64,000 bases of DNA from Patiria miniata. Its lineage: Eukaryota > Echinodermata > Asteroidea > Valvatida > Asterinidae. The translations under genes and the position numbers were made by a program. The stretch lies in assembly GCF_015706575.1 (NCBI RefSeq), contig NW_024037059.1, positions 41,329,058 to 41,393,057 of the forward strand, read 5' to 3'. Below, piece after piece: positions 47,477 to 60,420 of the stretch. The notes beneath the pieces were generated by a model. That model saw nothing but the letters and a program-made list of their open reading frames with translations. It did not search any database and was not told the origin of the DNA. The first letter of the stretch is position 1, and every line of letters starts with the position of its first letter.

Positions 47477-50161
47477 TTCAATGCTCGTGTTGGCTCTGAC
47501 CATCATACATGGCAGGGCATAATAGGGAACCACGGTATTGGAACATGCAATTCAAATGGTCTCCTTCTTCTCACAAAATGTGCAGAACACAACCTCATCA
47601 TCACCAACACTTTGTTTCGACTTCCAAATAAAAACAAAACGTCATGGATGCATCCCCGTTCAAAACATTGGCACCTGATTGATTATATTATAATCAGGAA
47701 GAGGGACATTGCAGATGTGAAAATCACCAAGGCTATGAGAGGAGCTGACTGCTCGACTGACCATCGACTCATCCGTGCGAAGTTCAACTTCAACATCAAA
47801 CCACTCAGGAGACCTCAGGGCAAGAAGCCACCAAAGAAGCTCAACGTTACCAAATTAAAGACCGCCGCTGTAAAATGTGAACTGTGCAGCGCAATGTACC
47901 AGCAATTCATCTCTGCTGACTTGGTCTCAGGCGACATTGAAAAGGACTGGAAATGCTTCAAAGATGCAGTCCACACAGCAGCTTTCGAAACTTTGGGCCC
48001 TGTTGTTCGGAAACATCAAGATTGGTTTGATGAAAATGACAATGAGATCAAGAAACTTCTTGAAGAGAAACACCGCTTACACCTATCCATGATCAATGAT
48101 GAAAAATCCGCATCGAAGAAAGCAGCCTTCCAGAGCATCCGTAAGACACTGCAGGCCAGACTCAGAGCTATGTGCGACTCATGGTGGAGCAAAAAAGCGG
48201 ACGAGCTCCAGTCCTACTCAGACTGTAAAGACATGAAGAAGTTCTATGATACGCTCAAGAAAACTTATGGGCCAAAATCATGTGGCTCTACCCCCGTCAT
48301 GAGCTCTGATGGAACCACACTAATCACAGAAAAGAACCATATCATGGACCGTTGGGCTTCTCACTTCGAAAATCTGTTAAACAGAGACTCAAACATCAGC
48401 ACTGAGGCATTAGATCAACTGCCTCAGAGCACTGTCAATGTAGCCCTAGCTGAAGTGCCCACTACCTCCGAGACTGAAGAAGCCATTGATGTACTATCCA
48501 TGGGTAAAGCAGCTGGCTCCGACTCCATTCCTGCCGAGATATACAAAGCAGGAGATGCTTCGTTCGTGCAACGCCTCACAGAGCTATTCCAATTGATGTG
48601 GATCAAAGGAGTGCTTCCCCAAGAGTTCAAGGATGCCTCCATTGTCCACATTTATAAGAAGAAAGGCAACCGTTCCATTTGCGACAGCCACAGAGGAATC
48701 TCCCTGCTGGTCATTGCTGGTAAGATCCTCGCCAGAATCATGCTTAATCGCTTCACAACACACATTGCCAACACATTTCTACCCGACAGCCAGTGTGGTT
48801 TCAGAAAAGGAAGAGGTACAGGCGACATGATCTTTGCAGTCCGGCAGCTACAAGAGAAATGCAGAGAGCAGAATACCGACCTCTACTGTGTCTTCGTCGA
48901 CTTGACAAAGGCATTCGACACCGTCTGTAGAAAAGGACTCTGGAAACTCCTGTCCAAAATTGGCTGCCCTGAAAAGTATATCGAGATGGTGAAGCAGTTT
49001 CATGATGGTATGATGGCGCGAGTAACGGACGATGGGGAGTCTTCAAAACCCTTCCCAGTATCAAATGGAGTTAAACAAGGCTGTGTCCTTGCACCAACGC
49101 TCTTCAGTGTCGTGTTTGCTAGCATGCTCCTTGATGCTTTCCGTGACATCAACATCGGCGTGAAGATGAGATTCAGGACTGATGGTAAACTCTTCAATCT
49201 GAGAAGACTTCAAGCAAAAACAAAGGTATTCGATGAATTAGTTCGTGAACTCCTATATGCCGATGACTGTGCTCTTGTCGCCCACACCCAGAAAGACTTA
49301 CAACTCATCATGGACTGCTTCGCAACAGCTTGCTCCCGCTTTGGACTTTCAATCAATCTGAAAAAGACAGAAGTGATGTTTCAACCTGCTCCAAGTAAGC
49401 CATATGTTCCACCCGTTATCACCATTGGAGATCACATCCTTCATTCTGTTGACAAGTTTACATACTTGGGCAGCACCCTGTCAAGAGAGGTCCACATAGA
49501 CCAGGAAATCACAAATCGGATATCCAAAGCCAGCTCAGCTTTCGGAAGATTTCGTGAGCGTCTGTGGAATAGGAGAGGCATAAGCTTGAAAACAAAGCTG
49601 CGTGTGTATCAAGCTGCAGTCCTGACTTCCCTGCTGTATGCCTGTGAAACTTGGACAACCTACAGCCGCCACATCAGAAAGCTGAACCACTTCCACCTTT
49701 CCTGCATGCGTAAGATCTTGCGCATCAGATGGCAAGACAAGGTCTCAGACACTGAAGTCCTCAAGCGAGCGGAATTGCCCAGTGTAGGTGCTTTGATCAT
49801 GAGAGCTCAACTTCGCTGGTCAGGTCATGTAGTACGGATGCCTGATGATCGACTCCCCAAAAAGATCTTCTACGGTGAACTAACAACAGGCAAAAGATCG
49901 GCTGGTGGTCAATTCAAGAGATACAAGGATTGCCTTAAAGCAACCATGAAGCAATGCAACTTCAATGTGAGTAGCTGGGAAGAACATGCCCATGATCGAA
50001 CGGCATGGAGAAGATTATCACACGAAGGTACATCAAGCTTCAAAGCCCGTCGCATCAGGGAGGCTGAGCTGAAACGACAGCAACGAAAATCTCGTCAGCT
50101 AGATGCTTCCCTACGTGTCCACCCCCACCCCCAACCTAGTGTGTCCAGTGTTGGACCGTAG
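47477..50161 (+). CDS. LINE ORF: partial endonuclease plus reverse transcriptase
   Basis: The frame is open for about 894 codons with no natural ATG at its left edge because the element is truncated. The first 100 codons are the end of an APE-type endonuclease, with [16 protein letters not shown] and the catalytic-type STDH. The reverse transcriptase follows: motif [10 protein letters not shown] (about 48895), motif B GVKQGC (about 49068) and motif C YADD (49256-49267). The C-terminal region has [10 protein letters not shown] and [14 protein letters not shown]. All RT catalytic aspartates are present. Near 50120-50140 a C-rich tract precedes a frame change, so the ORF ends QPSVSSVGP and misses the zinc finger. 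Without a 5' end and promoter it cannot mobilise itself. Confidence 0.9.
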   Translation, partial: FNARVGSDHHTWQGIIGNHGIGTCNSNGLLLLTKCAEHNLIITNTLFRLPNKNKTSWMHPRSKHWHLIDYIIIRKRDIADVKITKAMRGADCSTDHRLIRAKFNFNIKPLRRPQGKKPPKKLNVTKLKTAAVKCELCSAMYQQFISADLVSGDIEKDWKCFKDAVHTAAFETLGPVVRKHQDWFDENDNEIKKLLEEKHRLHLSMINDEKSASKKAAFQSIRKTLQARLRAMCDSWWSKKADELQSYSDCKDMKKFYDTLKKTYGPKSCGSTPVMSSDGTTLITEKNHIMDRWASHFENLLNRDSNISTEALDQLPQSTVNVALAEVPTTSETEEAIDVLSMGKAAGSDSIPAEIYKAGDASFVQRLTELFQLMWIKGVLPQEFKDASIVHIYKKKGNRSICDSHRGISLLVIAGKILARIMLNRFTTHIANTFLPDSQCGFRKGRGTGDMIFAVRQLQEKCREQNTDLYCVFVDLTKAFDTVCRKGLWKLLSKIGCPEKYIEMVKQFHDGMMARVTDDGESSKPFPVSNGVKQGCVLAPTLFSVVFASMLLDAFRDINIGVKMRFRTDGKLFNLRRLQAKTKVFDELVRELLYADDCALVAHTQKDLQLIMDCFATACSRFGLSINLKKTEVMFQPAPSKPYVPPVITIGDHILHSVDKFTYLGSTLSREVHIDQEITNRISKASSAFGRFRERLWNRRGISLKTKLRVYQAAVLTSLLYACETWTTYSRHIRKLNHFHLSCMRKILRIRWQDKVSDTEVLKRAELPSVGALIMRAQLRWSGHVVRMPDDRLPKKIFYGELTTGKRSAGGQFKRYKDCLKATMKQCNFNVSSWEEHAHDRTAWRRLSHEGTSSFKARRIREAELKRQQRKSRQLDASLRVHPHPQPSVSSVGP

Positions 50162-50271
50162 CTTCCTGGCTAGAATTGGACTTATTAGCCATCTGCGAAC
50201 ACACAACACCAACTAGTATGGAGATGTTGGCTGTCATCTTCGAATTTCGAAGGACGAACTATATATATATA
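47477..50271 (+). mobile_element. 5'-truncated non-LTR retrotransposon (LINE)
   Basis: The element begins in mid-endonuclease ([12 protein letters not shown], preceded in most LINEs by GD), so the 5' end including the first catalytic endonuclease residues is missing. This is the usual result of incomplete target-primed reverse transcription. It ends in an (AT)n tail after cgaaggacgaact. A C-terminal zinc-finger remnant ([18 protein letters not shown], 50160-50213) lies in a different frame from the main ORF. The exact clade is not certain; the [14 protein letters not shown]-terminus is seen in several RTE/Nimb/I-like groups. It lies between divergent transporter genes E and F. Confidence 0.92.
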
Positions 50272-50305
50272 TATGTAATTAACTCATCTGTCATGCTCTG
50301 TAGAC

Positions 50306-51387
50306 ATTATCATAGGGCCTATTTGTTTTTACACACGAGCGTGGTATAATGCGGGACCGAATAGACTAAAAAAAAGCAGGTTATCGCCCGATGGTAACCT
50401 TTTAGGGCCATGGCTAGGAAACCACGCGGGATTATTCCAATTTATGCAAATAATGGAAAGGTTTGCAGGGCGACGTTCTGCATTTGCTGTTCGTAACCAA
50501 TAACTATGTTGGGCTGTTTCCCTGGAGCGCAGATTCATCGCGATAAAATGTTTTCAATCGCATATTCAAGTTTTATTCATTTGACGACCACCGACAGCAG
50601 TTTGAAGTGTAACAATCGATGGAAAGAAAAATCATAAATAGGCCTATAAGGAACCACAGGTAATTTCAAAGTTTCAAAGTTGTCGTCCATACGCAAACTG
50701 CCTTCTACCCTTTTAGAGATTACACAAAATTGGTTTCGGACTGAGTAATCGCGACATATGTGGAGACGCTTTTATAAATGATCAGTTCTTAAATACATGC
50801 AGATACATTCATTAAATATTATACTTCCATACCTATTTCTATATTTATTCTTAATGTTCATCAATATCAACAATAATGGAACCTCAGTATCACCCACACT
50901 TCATCTTATCTCCGTCAAATTCTTTACTTATTCCTTTATCTACATCTTTATCCATTTCCAGATCTACACCCAGTCACCCCCATCCACTTGACTTGCCTGA
51001 CCTATAAAGCCTGCCACACCTATTACTATTTTCCCCAGTGCATTGTGGGAGATGGTCGACAAAGTTGCGGCGCTGGGCATTAAACATTGTTATTTTTACC
51101 GGTCATGAGTTTCGTAGGCCTAAGCATATGATTCGAGTATGTTGTTCGCCCTTTTCTTTTCTTTTGTCAATGGTATTTTTGTAAGGCGCCAGAACGCTAT
51201 GCCACAGTACCTAACGAATTAGCTCAAGCTGGCGTTCACTTGAATATGCCGTGTTTTGTCAACCGTAAACTTAAAAAGGGTTCTGTCCTTGGTGCGCACT
51301 GGATTGTGAATCGCCCAAAGTGCGCTTGTTAAGACGTTTTAGCATGACAGTATGTGTGATCACACTGATTCCATAACAAAACTGAAA
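50306..51387. other. Upstream region of gene F
   Basis: This is the right half of the E-F intergenic region, beginning just after the right target-duplication copy. It is AT-rich with pyrimidine-rich stretches around 50800-51000. Nothing coding is recognised. Confidence 0.4.
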
Positions 51388-53759
51388 ATGGCGTCATCTG
51401 AAAATTACGACCAAAACAAGAGGGGTTGGATCATGGTGGCCACAATGTTCGTCTGTTATTTGGTGGTGTATGGTAACTTGAAAGCGCTGGGTGTCCTTCT
51501 CATTCCCATGACCAACGACCTGGACAGTGACATGTGGCTGGTCGGATGGGTTTTAGTATTCTTTGGAATAATGCATCATAGCATGGGTGAGTGAAAAAAC
51601 TCATTGTGGTACTAGAGGCCTTGATTTGCTCTCAGGCTGTCGGAGTTGTGCACTGTGAGTCCCTTCTAACTCGACTTTGGATAGCCGATTTAGTGGTCAT
51701 TGTTCTAAAGACGGCAGTAGCATTCACTGAAAGTGGTTTAATGATAGCCCGTAATCACATCGTACAATAGGGATAATGCCACTCCATAACAGTCATTTTG
51801 AGAGAAAAAAATGGCCGCCATCTTAAGCTTGAATCTGATAACCGTATACCCCTCACAGAATCACCATAACAGATTTGATACTTGTATTGTCATTTGACTT
51901 GAACAAATCCGTTGTAAAATCTAGGTTTTTCTTTCATATTTTGTGATACGCATTTGCACTAGTCCAAAGCCTGGTCAGTAATGATTGTGATTCCTTTATT
52001 TCGGCAGGGCCTATCGTCGGAGCTGCGTGTCGCCTGCTGGGCAGCCGTCCCATGATGGTGTTGGGAGGACTTCTTAGCACGCTAGGCATCATGCTGACGT
52101 CGATATCAACCAGCGTTTTGGCATTGACCATTGTTATTATTGGATTGGCAGGTAAATTACTTTGTTCGAAATTGTTTCATAATACGAGAGACTGAGGTGT
52201 AGATCTGGAGACAAAGGTTGCCAAATCCAATGACAGGATAAAGTTTACCGAGTGATTCAATACCATTTCGTATTTTTATCATTGCTATTCCAGCGTATTA
52301 TGCTTTACGTTAATGCATATGGATCCTTAAAGTTGACCACATAAAGCAATCTGCTTTCTGAACATTTTTTTTCCAGGTATTGGATCAGCACTTTGTTTGT
52401 TCATTAGCTTTGCAGTAATGGCTACATACTTTAAAGAGAAATACGCACTCGCCGTTGGAATATCAACACTGGGTGTTCCTGTTAGCACGATGGTTTACGG
52501 ACCCATGACCCAGGTACTTCTGGACACCTATGGCTGGAGAAGAACCATGCTCTTACTGGGAGGTGTCTCGTTTCATCTGGTGGCGTGTGCTATGCTTATG
52601 CGACGCAATCCATCTTCCTCTTCACCAGACACTGAGCAGTACCAAGAAGTTCCGGTAAGCGATGAAGACGAAGGCAAAGAATGGAGAGAAGGGAGAATTT
52701 GCCTTAATAAAACTGATACTGATGGTAGAAGTTGCTCAGATCAAGACCATTGTGCAAGGGCTCGGCAGTATTGCCGACTTATCATGGAAGCAATGGATTT
52801 TGCATTGCTGGCAGATGTTAGGTTTGTTCTGCTGACTGGTGCAAATTCCGCAGGTAATTTTACCTATTATGCGTGGTTGGTTTACATGGTGTCACACGGG
52901 CAGTTTCAGGGTCTCAGCAGCACACAGGCTTCGTTTCTTCCCACTGCGTTCGGAGTTGGCAACGCCATCGGAAAGTTGATAGTGCCTCTCTTTCAGCAGG
53001 TTGGTATAAAACCGTCCATGACATTCTGGGGGTGTTTCGGGGCGAGCCTCGTGTGTGTATCGCTCCTCCTAGACGCCTTCGTCAGACCGTTCATCGGACA
53101 GTTGGCTCTTACTGGACTCGTAGGCGTTGGTTACGGTGTGATGTTCCAAGCCATTGACGTCATGTCACGGTTCATTACGACGGATGACCGGTTGGTTAGT
53201 GTACTGGGCTGGCAAGGACTGTTGAGCGGCGTTGGTGGTACACTTGGCGGATTGATAGCAGGTTTGTTGACAATTTGAGATATGTGTCTACATTATACCT
53301 TTTCTTTTAAAACAATTTCTGTTTTCCTCTGTCACATTTTATGCAGGATCTGTAACTGTGCTGTATATACCGATTAATATCCTTCAGCTAAGCAATAAAG
53401 CTTCCGATTAACAGTGTTTATTGAACAAAAATGGACGTATGATCATGATATCTATAAGGCTGTGGCAAGGAGTTTATTTCTTTATGATGTTAATGCGTTT
53501 AATAGTCATGATTACTTTTTAAGTATATTTAGGAGCGGTTCAGTTTAAGATGGCACTAGTGATGTATTCACGACCGTTAACATATTACCGACACTGGTAT
53601 CTAAAAGGAAATATCTTTTTTTTTTCAGGGCAGATTTACGAGTGGACGGGAAGTTTCAGCGTGGCTCTCTGCTTGTTTGCTGGAATGATATTGCTATCGA
53701 TTCCCCTATTAGTTATTGAAGCTTTATACTCTAAGCGAAAGGCCTCGGTGGGTCAATAG
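51388..53759 (+). CDS. Gene F: SLC16-like transporter, inverted paralogue of E
   Basis: Four exons join in one frame of 1,359 nt (452 aa): 51388-51586, 52008-52151, 52377-53261, 53629-53759. The exon sizes (199, 144, 885, 131) nearly equal those of gene E. The protein opens MASSENYDQNKRGWIMVA, has YFKEKYALAVGIS, the acidic loop DTEQYQEVPVSDEDEG and ends KRKASVGQ. About 12 membrane segments are present. Long stretches of exon 3 (for example the coding of FQAIDVMSRFITTDDRL) are identical in DNA to gene E, and introns are also alignable, showing a recent inverted duplication or gene conversion. An in-frame ATG at 51352 would add 12 residues; 51388 matches the start of E. Substrate unknown. Confidence 0.88.
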
Positions 53760-55047
53760 TGATGATGGGCCAAAGAGGAGTGAACGTTATAATTCAAATT
53801 GAACGTTAAAACATGTTATACATGTTGGAAATATAATCACCAAGTACACGTTGTATATTCCTTCATTAGAATCTGGAAGAGATCATCTATTTGTAAGTTT
53901 TGGATCCAAGCTCATGAACTCTCACAGGTATAGGAGTATGCTCCCTCCTCAGAAATCAAATTGTACGGGAAGAAAACTAAGGGACAGTACCTCCTCTACT
54001 CTAATTATTAATCGTTGTAGAACTGACAGATACAAAAACTCGACCATACCAGCACTGTCCAGAATTGTTTAACTATAGGAGAACAGTTCCCTCTTTCAAA
54101 TAACCTCCACGTTTTAAATTCTTTTTTACATGCATGTATGTTTTTTTTTGCAATTTGTATGTATTTAATATTGATAAACAGTTTATACATGCATTTTAAC
54201 ATCGCTCTAGTTTTTAATAAGTCTGATCCAGTTTTTATGCTATTATTATTTCAGATATTTAAGTAATTTTTTTTTTTTTTATACCTTATCAACTTTTTTA
54301 AATATTGTATAATCCAGGATCTCGTACTTTTAAGATAAATCTCCTTTTATTTATATGTTTTACATGTCTTTTATTTATATGTTTTATATGTATCAATAAT
54401 GTTATACTATTGTAAGCCGGTCTCTTCAGACACATTATAGTGGCTGTCGACTTTGTTTTTTTTTTTAAAATAAATACTGCTACCAGAAAACTAATAATTA
54501 CTGCTATTGCTTATTTTATTGAGTTATATTTTTATTGTATAATGAAACCAAGAAACCCTCAAAAGTGCCCTATAGGCACTGCAGTGTAGCTCGATCAAGC
54601 CAGAAGAAACCTGTAAGAAAAGACAATGAGAAGAAACTACAGTAGTATTTAGAAAAAATTTCCGGCGTAGACACAGCAGAATTACCATTAGTGCATATGA
54701 ATAATTAATTCGCCATAATTACAAAACCCTTTGACCTATAGTCATGAAATTTCTTGGGTATGTTTATGAATAGTAGTTCTATGTATGTACTAAGTTTCAT
54801 AATTTTTCGTCACTCGATGACCGAGATCTTATAGGGGCGGAATCCGCCCCCCCCCCGCCGGCGAGAGATGATCGAAATAGCCCGGCCCTTTTAGGGTTAA
54901 TCAATCTTGAATATTAACCCCCAAAATGAGTTAATTAAATCGAAGCTCATTATACCAAACTACAGGTGTACATAAATGTGTTTAGCAGGATTTTAAATTT
55001 AAGCAAAGTCCCATCAACCTTGGTCATCCACCACCAATGATCCATTC
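53760..55047. other. Convergent 3' region between genes F and G
   Basis: It holds both 3' UTRs. It is AT-rich with several T runs. A repeat-like block at about 54720-54895 (contains gcggaatccgcccccccc) resembles dispersed sequences of marine invertebrates. No gene is recognised. Confidence 0.4.
54469..54474 (+). terminator. Possible polyadenylation signal of gene F
   Basis: An AATAAA hexamer lies 710 bp after the stop codon. The choice among AT-rich hexamers is uncertain. Confidence 0.3.
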
Positions 55048-56987
55048 TTAGTGTGCCTTTCGCTTGGCGTAGATAGCCTCGGCCAGGAACAAGGGAATTG
55101 ACAGCAATATCACTCCACTGAAAATGCACAGGGCTATGCTGAAACTGCCAGTCCACTCATAAACCCATCCTGTGAAACAAATAAAATAAATACTTTTCAT
55201 TGTTTTATTAAATGACTTTATCTTTTAGGTCATTTTATAACAGAAAAACCCAGAAAGAAAAAAAAAGAATCAATTTATCAATATTTAAATTGGTAAGTGA
55301 GATGTAGGGTCTACATTGAAATTAGTGGATGGAGATTTTGTTCCCTAGAGAGGTAAAGGGTATCGTGGAATAAAAACAAATAAAAGTAAATGTAAAATCT
55401 ACACACTAAGGCGGAACAAGTATCAAAACAAACCTGATATCAATCCGCCGAGTATCCCAGCAACGCCAACAAACACTCCCTGCCAACCCAGTACACTAAC
55501 AAACCGGTCATCAGCATGAAGGAACCGTATCATAACGTCATTTGCTTGATACGTCAAGGCGTAACCAACGCCTACGAGTCCGGTAATCACCAACTGTCCG
55601 ATGAAAGGTCTGACGAAGGCGTGTAGGAGGAACGATACACACACGACGCTCGCCCCGAAACACGCCCATAGTGCCATGGATGGTTTTATACCGACCTGCT
55701 GCAAAAAGGGCATTATCAGCTTGCCCATGGCGTTACCCACTCCGTACGAGGTGGGCAGAAACGATGCCTCAAAATCGCTCAGGCCCTGAAACTGCCCGTG
55801 CGGCACCATGTACACCAGCCATGCTCTGTAGGTGAGAGAAGCCGTACATCCAGCGCAGATCAGCAACACAAGCCTCACATCCGTCAACAGTACCAAATCG
55901 ATTGCTTTCAGGATGTTTTGGCAACACTGCCTCGCCCTATGTTCACGATAGTTTGAACTGTTGTCCTTCTTTTCTTCCTCATCACTGACTGCAACCTCCT
56001 GGTATTTTTCCGTGTCTGGTGCAGAGGAAGGTGGATTGCGTCGCATAAGCACAGCACACGCCACCAGATGAAAGGAGATACCTCCCAGTAAGAGCATGGT
56101 TCTTCTCCAGCCATAGGTGTCAAGAAGTACCTGGGTCATGGGCCCGTAAACCATCACGCCAGCAGGAACGCCCATCGTTGATATTCCAATAGCCAAAGGA
56201 TAATTCTCCTTAAAGTATGAAGCCATAGTTGCAGTGTTGATGAACAGACTAAATGCAGAACCAACACCTGCGGGAACAAAATTTTTTCTGTCAGATGTAG
56301 TTTTCCATTACAATGCTAGGTGGTATGTATGTCAGAAGGCTCCATCATCAATGCCCATGGCTCGAAAGGGTAAAGTTCATTGGCAACTTTGTCAATCTTT
56401 TACCACTTTCTTACTAGTGCTTTGCAACATTCACTTACAGAGAAACACTACGATAACTAGTAATGAAACAAACAAGTACAGTCACTTACCTGATAATCCA
56501 ACAATAAAAACAGCCACTGCAAAAACACTGGTTGATATCGACGTCAACATGAAGCCTAGCGTACTAAGAAGTCCACCAAACACCATCATGGGACGGCTGC
56601 CCAGCAGGCGACACGCAGCTGCGACGACAGGCCCTGCAAAGATGAAGAAGGTAGGCCCTACAACTTGAAATTTCCCACTGGAAGGTTTTTGGAATATTAG
56701 TGTTCATCGAAAAGCCACAATGGTGGTATGACGTCATCCTGCGTTACTCTCTCATTAGGCAACTACTCGTACTCACCCATACATCTATTCATTATTCCGT
56801 AGAAGACGGCGATCAAGCCGACAAGCCACAGATCGCTGTCCAGGTCGTTGGTCATGGGAATGAGGAGGACGCCCAGTGCTTTCAAGTTACCATACACCAC
56901 CAAATTGCAGATGAACAAGGTGGCCACCATGACCCAGCCCCACTTGTCGTGGTCGTAAGGCGAAGCATCATATCCAGATGGCGCCAT
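55048..56987 (-). CDS. Gene G: SLC16-like transporter, third paralogue
   Basis: Four exons join in one frame of 1,311 nt (436 aa): 56987-56777, 56633-56490, 56267-55434, 55169-55048. It opens MAPSGYDASPYDHDKWGWVM, has YFKENYPLAIGIS, and ends YAKRKAH. The cytosolic loop between helices 6 and 7 is about 18 residues shorter than in E and F (AVSDEEEKKDNSSNYREHRA). Exon 2 is very close to those of E and F in DNA, while exons 3 and 4 are more diverged, so G is the older copy or exon 2 has been converted. A longer in-frame start at 57080 exists, but 56987 aligns with the family start. It is the same family of transporters; substrate unknown. Confidence 0.87.
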
Positions 56988-58591
56988 TTCCGGACAGTTG
57001 CTGAACAGAATAATTATGGTCTTCAAGTTGATACTGGCAGTAGATGCGTGAAAGATTGTGGTCGTTCCTGGCCCCGACACAAATCCACAAAACTAAAATA
57101 AAAAAATTCCAAGCCACAACCCAATTAGACAAAACCTACAATTGTTGTGAGCCTTGATGTGTCATTTTTGGTACACGTAATGATCAGACATGCTCAGATC
57201 TTGGACTAAGGTTCACGTCACAGCGGTATCACTTACCATGGCTAACAGACTGTGAACAACAGGCAAGAGAAAGGCAAAAATAACCATCTGTCTATTCTGT
57301 CCAGCTCAACCGTAACCATTTTAAACCAATTGCAGAATAGGCCGCATCACAATGACCACAAATACCCGATTTTAATTGCCAAAAAAACGGTGTCAGACAG
57401 CTGGTCTTTTTACATGGCAATATCGAATAAACATTGATATATTTAAACCCAAAGCAACATCAAATTACCATGGATGTATTCAATTTAACAGAAATGAGAA
57501 GTCTTCGAATGGACAACGTCGGTGTATGATAACTACTGAAATGAAAGAGATATAAGCTAGCCTTCGTTTTCAACTCAACACGTAAATACACCGCTTTGCA
57601 AATGCCTTTAGAAGCGACTCTCACCGGTGTTAAGCTCGGCTCTGCAGGCTCAACCGGCGCAAAGAATTTAACCTTAGTTTTTGTTTTATTCAAAAAAAAA
57701 TCATGCAAGCATAGAACAGGGCCGGGTCACAAATTTGGCCAACCCCATTGTGGCCACTGTACGTAAAGCAGATTCGCTTATATGGTAATATATATGCGTT
57801 GAATTGGCACAGCAAACTATTGTACACGTACTGTATAGTTCTGGCCAGCATTAATAAGCCGACTTTGATGAAGGACTTGAATTGACGACAATGTGACCGG
57901 GCCGGGGATGGAGGTTAAACCTTGATATAACACCAAATTTATCCAAACCAAATATCACCCTCTTCACATCTCCGAAATAAGTTTACAAAAGGGTGATTTG
58001 AGTCCGCGTTCTATGATCAACACGTTTGGCCTAGTCTGGGTCGGGCACGCAGTCAGAGAATGCCAGTGACGGGAAATTGATACAAAAGCACAAAGCGGCT
58101 TTCAGTATTAGATGTTCGTTAGTAGAATTAATTAGTTAGCAGAAACATTTATTTCAATGTTGCCATTTCCACACAATAAAATGTTACAATGCCGTGTAAA
58201 CATAATTATACACAGAGCAAAATGCAATGAATTATGTAATTGTGTATAATAATGTACATGGGTCAATACTAGAACACATTTACAACATTTAGGTATAAGG
58301 TAAAGCGTCACGCTTTTGTACCCTAACCTATCGACAGACAAGTGGACATGACCGAGAAAATGTGGCTGCATACAACTACAGGCCCCTCACTGAGTAATAC
58401 ATGGTCCCGATTTTCGAGTATCAAAGTAAATCGAAGAACATGAATTCCGCGTATTGGTAGTAGATAGTATGTTTACGTGCAGACGATATTCTTTTAGCCA
58501 AGAAGCCCCATTCGTCGGCCTAGCATCACTACAGGCCAAACAAATCATGGCTTTCGATTAGAAAGAGCTTCGATGATTAGCACACGAGTCG

Positions 58592-58715
58592 CAGGCGCGG
58601 ATCCAGAGGTGGTGGGGGGGGGGGGGGGGGGTGTCACCTCCAGCTCTGTCTCAATTTTGTTTTTCATAGAAATACATTCTAAATAATGTGAACCCCCCCC
58701 CCCCCCCCCGCTCTG
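58592..58715. repeat. Partial hAT-like GC-run repeat
   Basis: It starts caggcgcggatccagagg, the same terminus as the element at 59873, then runs into G and C homopolymers. No matching right terminus is seen, so it is truncated. Confidence 0.45.
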
Positions 58716-59645
58716 ACTTTTTATTCCATTTCTTCACCACGCCCCAACAGTTCAAAAACAAGTTTCCGTTGGGGCCCGCATTATGAAGCTCATTCGCACT
58801 TCGTTGGGTAAATCTTGTATTTATAACTGGCCGTAATATCTTCTAAAATTTGACCACAAACAACAAAATTGGTAAAGGCATATAGGATTGCTCTTCACTT
58901 CTTTCCCATTAATAACATCAACCCAAGCTGTTGAAGTTTCAGTTCAGTGGATTTATACTTTTCGAGAAAACAGTGAAAAGCCGTGAACAACCTTTTGTTC
59001 ACGAAACACGATTTCGTTAAAATCACTCTTTTCCCCAAAAAATCTGTCAATTGGCCGATCGATGAAAATCATCTACATTTCTTGTCTTCTTCTAAATAAC
59101 AGCAAGCTAGACGGAATAATTTTGCGAGCTGTTTAGTACCAGTACGATCTTTAATCCAATTTTTTAAAAATAAGAATTCGCGGAAAAAAATAGAGACCAT
59201 GGATTTACCTTGCATTTGTTGCTCGTATCACACTCTATGTGTAGGCAGGGAGATTCAAGAAATGAAGGATTATTTATTTATCGGCAAACCAACAGAGCGC
59301 GTTTATTTGCATACATAAACATAAATAAATGCAAGTCAATTATCGCATACTCATACAATTCAACTGGCATAATGCTTTCAATGAATTTGTTTATCAATAT
59401 TTATTATAATTGATGATAAAAGCCGTTTACTTAATTGCTAATTTCTAGCAGTACAAACGCTGTTCCCTTTTGAAAGAGATACCAGCAAAATTATCTGCCC
59501 GCGTTTACTTATGCAATAATTACTTAACAAGTTTTGAATTGTAGTCGACTGGCAATACAGGCATGTCTTGTGTGCGTTATGAGTGCTACAGCAAGTCAAA
59601 ATAAAATCACAGTTTCAGAGGGTTGAAAAAGTCCTAAAATCGTAA

Positions 59646-59807
59646 CAAGTGCGAGTGCACAATAAGCTCTGGCGAAAAATGGGACGCTGGTGGCACATAT
59701 TGGACACCATACTGTTGGTCAATTTTAGGGACAGACAGACAGACAATCTGACCAACCAACCGACCATCAAGTGACATATAGAGGCTCCTGCCAGAGCTTA
59801 AAAATTA
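59646..59807. repeat. Dispersed non-autonomous repeat, copy 2
   Basis: It starts gcgagtgcacaataagctctggc and ends gccagagcttaaaa, with gacagacagacag and caagtgacatatagag inside. This is the most compact copy and shows the 10-bp inverted ends aagctctggc/gccagagctt. Related to 596-995. Confidence 0.6.
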
Positions 59808-59872
59808 CACCCCACCCACCTTTTGAGGTCATTTCTTCCTTCTGGATACCATCCAACCAACACATGGCACCC

Positions 59873-60239
59873 CAGGCGCGGATCCAGAGGGGGGATTTTG
59901 GGGGTCAACCCCCCCCCCCCCCCAGCTGTCAAAAAAAAAATTATCATACAAATTCCTAAAAAATAAGTCACCCCCCTCCCCCCCCCCCCTGACACCCCCA
60001 AAAAATTATCCTGGTATAATGTCCGCCTGTTACAAATACGGTACACCATTCTGTAATCTAGTGTTAATAATCGTCGAATTTGAACAGCGCCCCCTATTGA
60101 AATATGGTACCAGCCCCCCCCCCTCCCAGTTTTTGATTTTACGGAGGCCAAGTGTCCGGAGAAAAAAAACCTGTGTACATTTTCAGATTTTTTTGCTGAT
60201 GAAACCCCCCCCCTGCGAAAATTCCTGGATCCGCCCCTG
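59873..60239. mobile_element. hAT-like miniature element with GC runs
   Basis: Termini caggcgcggatccag and ctggatccgcccctg are inverted repeats of the CAGNGGCG type. The interior alternates C and G runs. Unlike the two elements near the left end, the flanking 8 bp do not match, so the target duplication is lost or the element is rearranged. Confidence 0.6.
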
Positions 60240-60261
60240 CACCCATCTTGTTTGAGGAAGA

Positions 60262-60420
60262 TGTTGTACAGCGCAAGCTCTGACTGCGTTGCAAGAAGCC
60301 TTGCATAAAAGTCTTGCATGAAATCGATCAAACTGATTCTTTGCAAGAGCTAAAAAAGAATGCGACACAGATGGCACATATGGAACGCCATACTTTTTGA
60401 CAAATTACCTGATCCAAAAT
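60262..60420. repeat. Dispersed non-autonomous repeat, copy 3
   Basis: It shares aagtcttgcatgaaatcgatc and gatggcacatatggaacgcc with the copy at 596-720, in the same order. It is diverged and incomplete. Confidence 0.5.

Larger units (their letters stand above)
47443..50305. repeat. Perfect 34-bp target-site duplication around the LINE
   Basis: Positions 47443-47476 and 50272-50305 are identical over all 34 bases (both start tatgtaattaactcatc and end ctctgtagac). They bracket the LINE exactly, so they are its target-site duplication. The identity points to a recent insertion. Confidence 0.92.

Noticed and set aside
59798-60346. Minus-strand frame of 182 codons with Gly runs
   Set aside because: It spans a repeat and a hAT-like element with GC runs; no recognisable domain.
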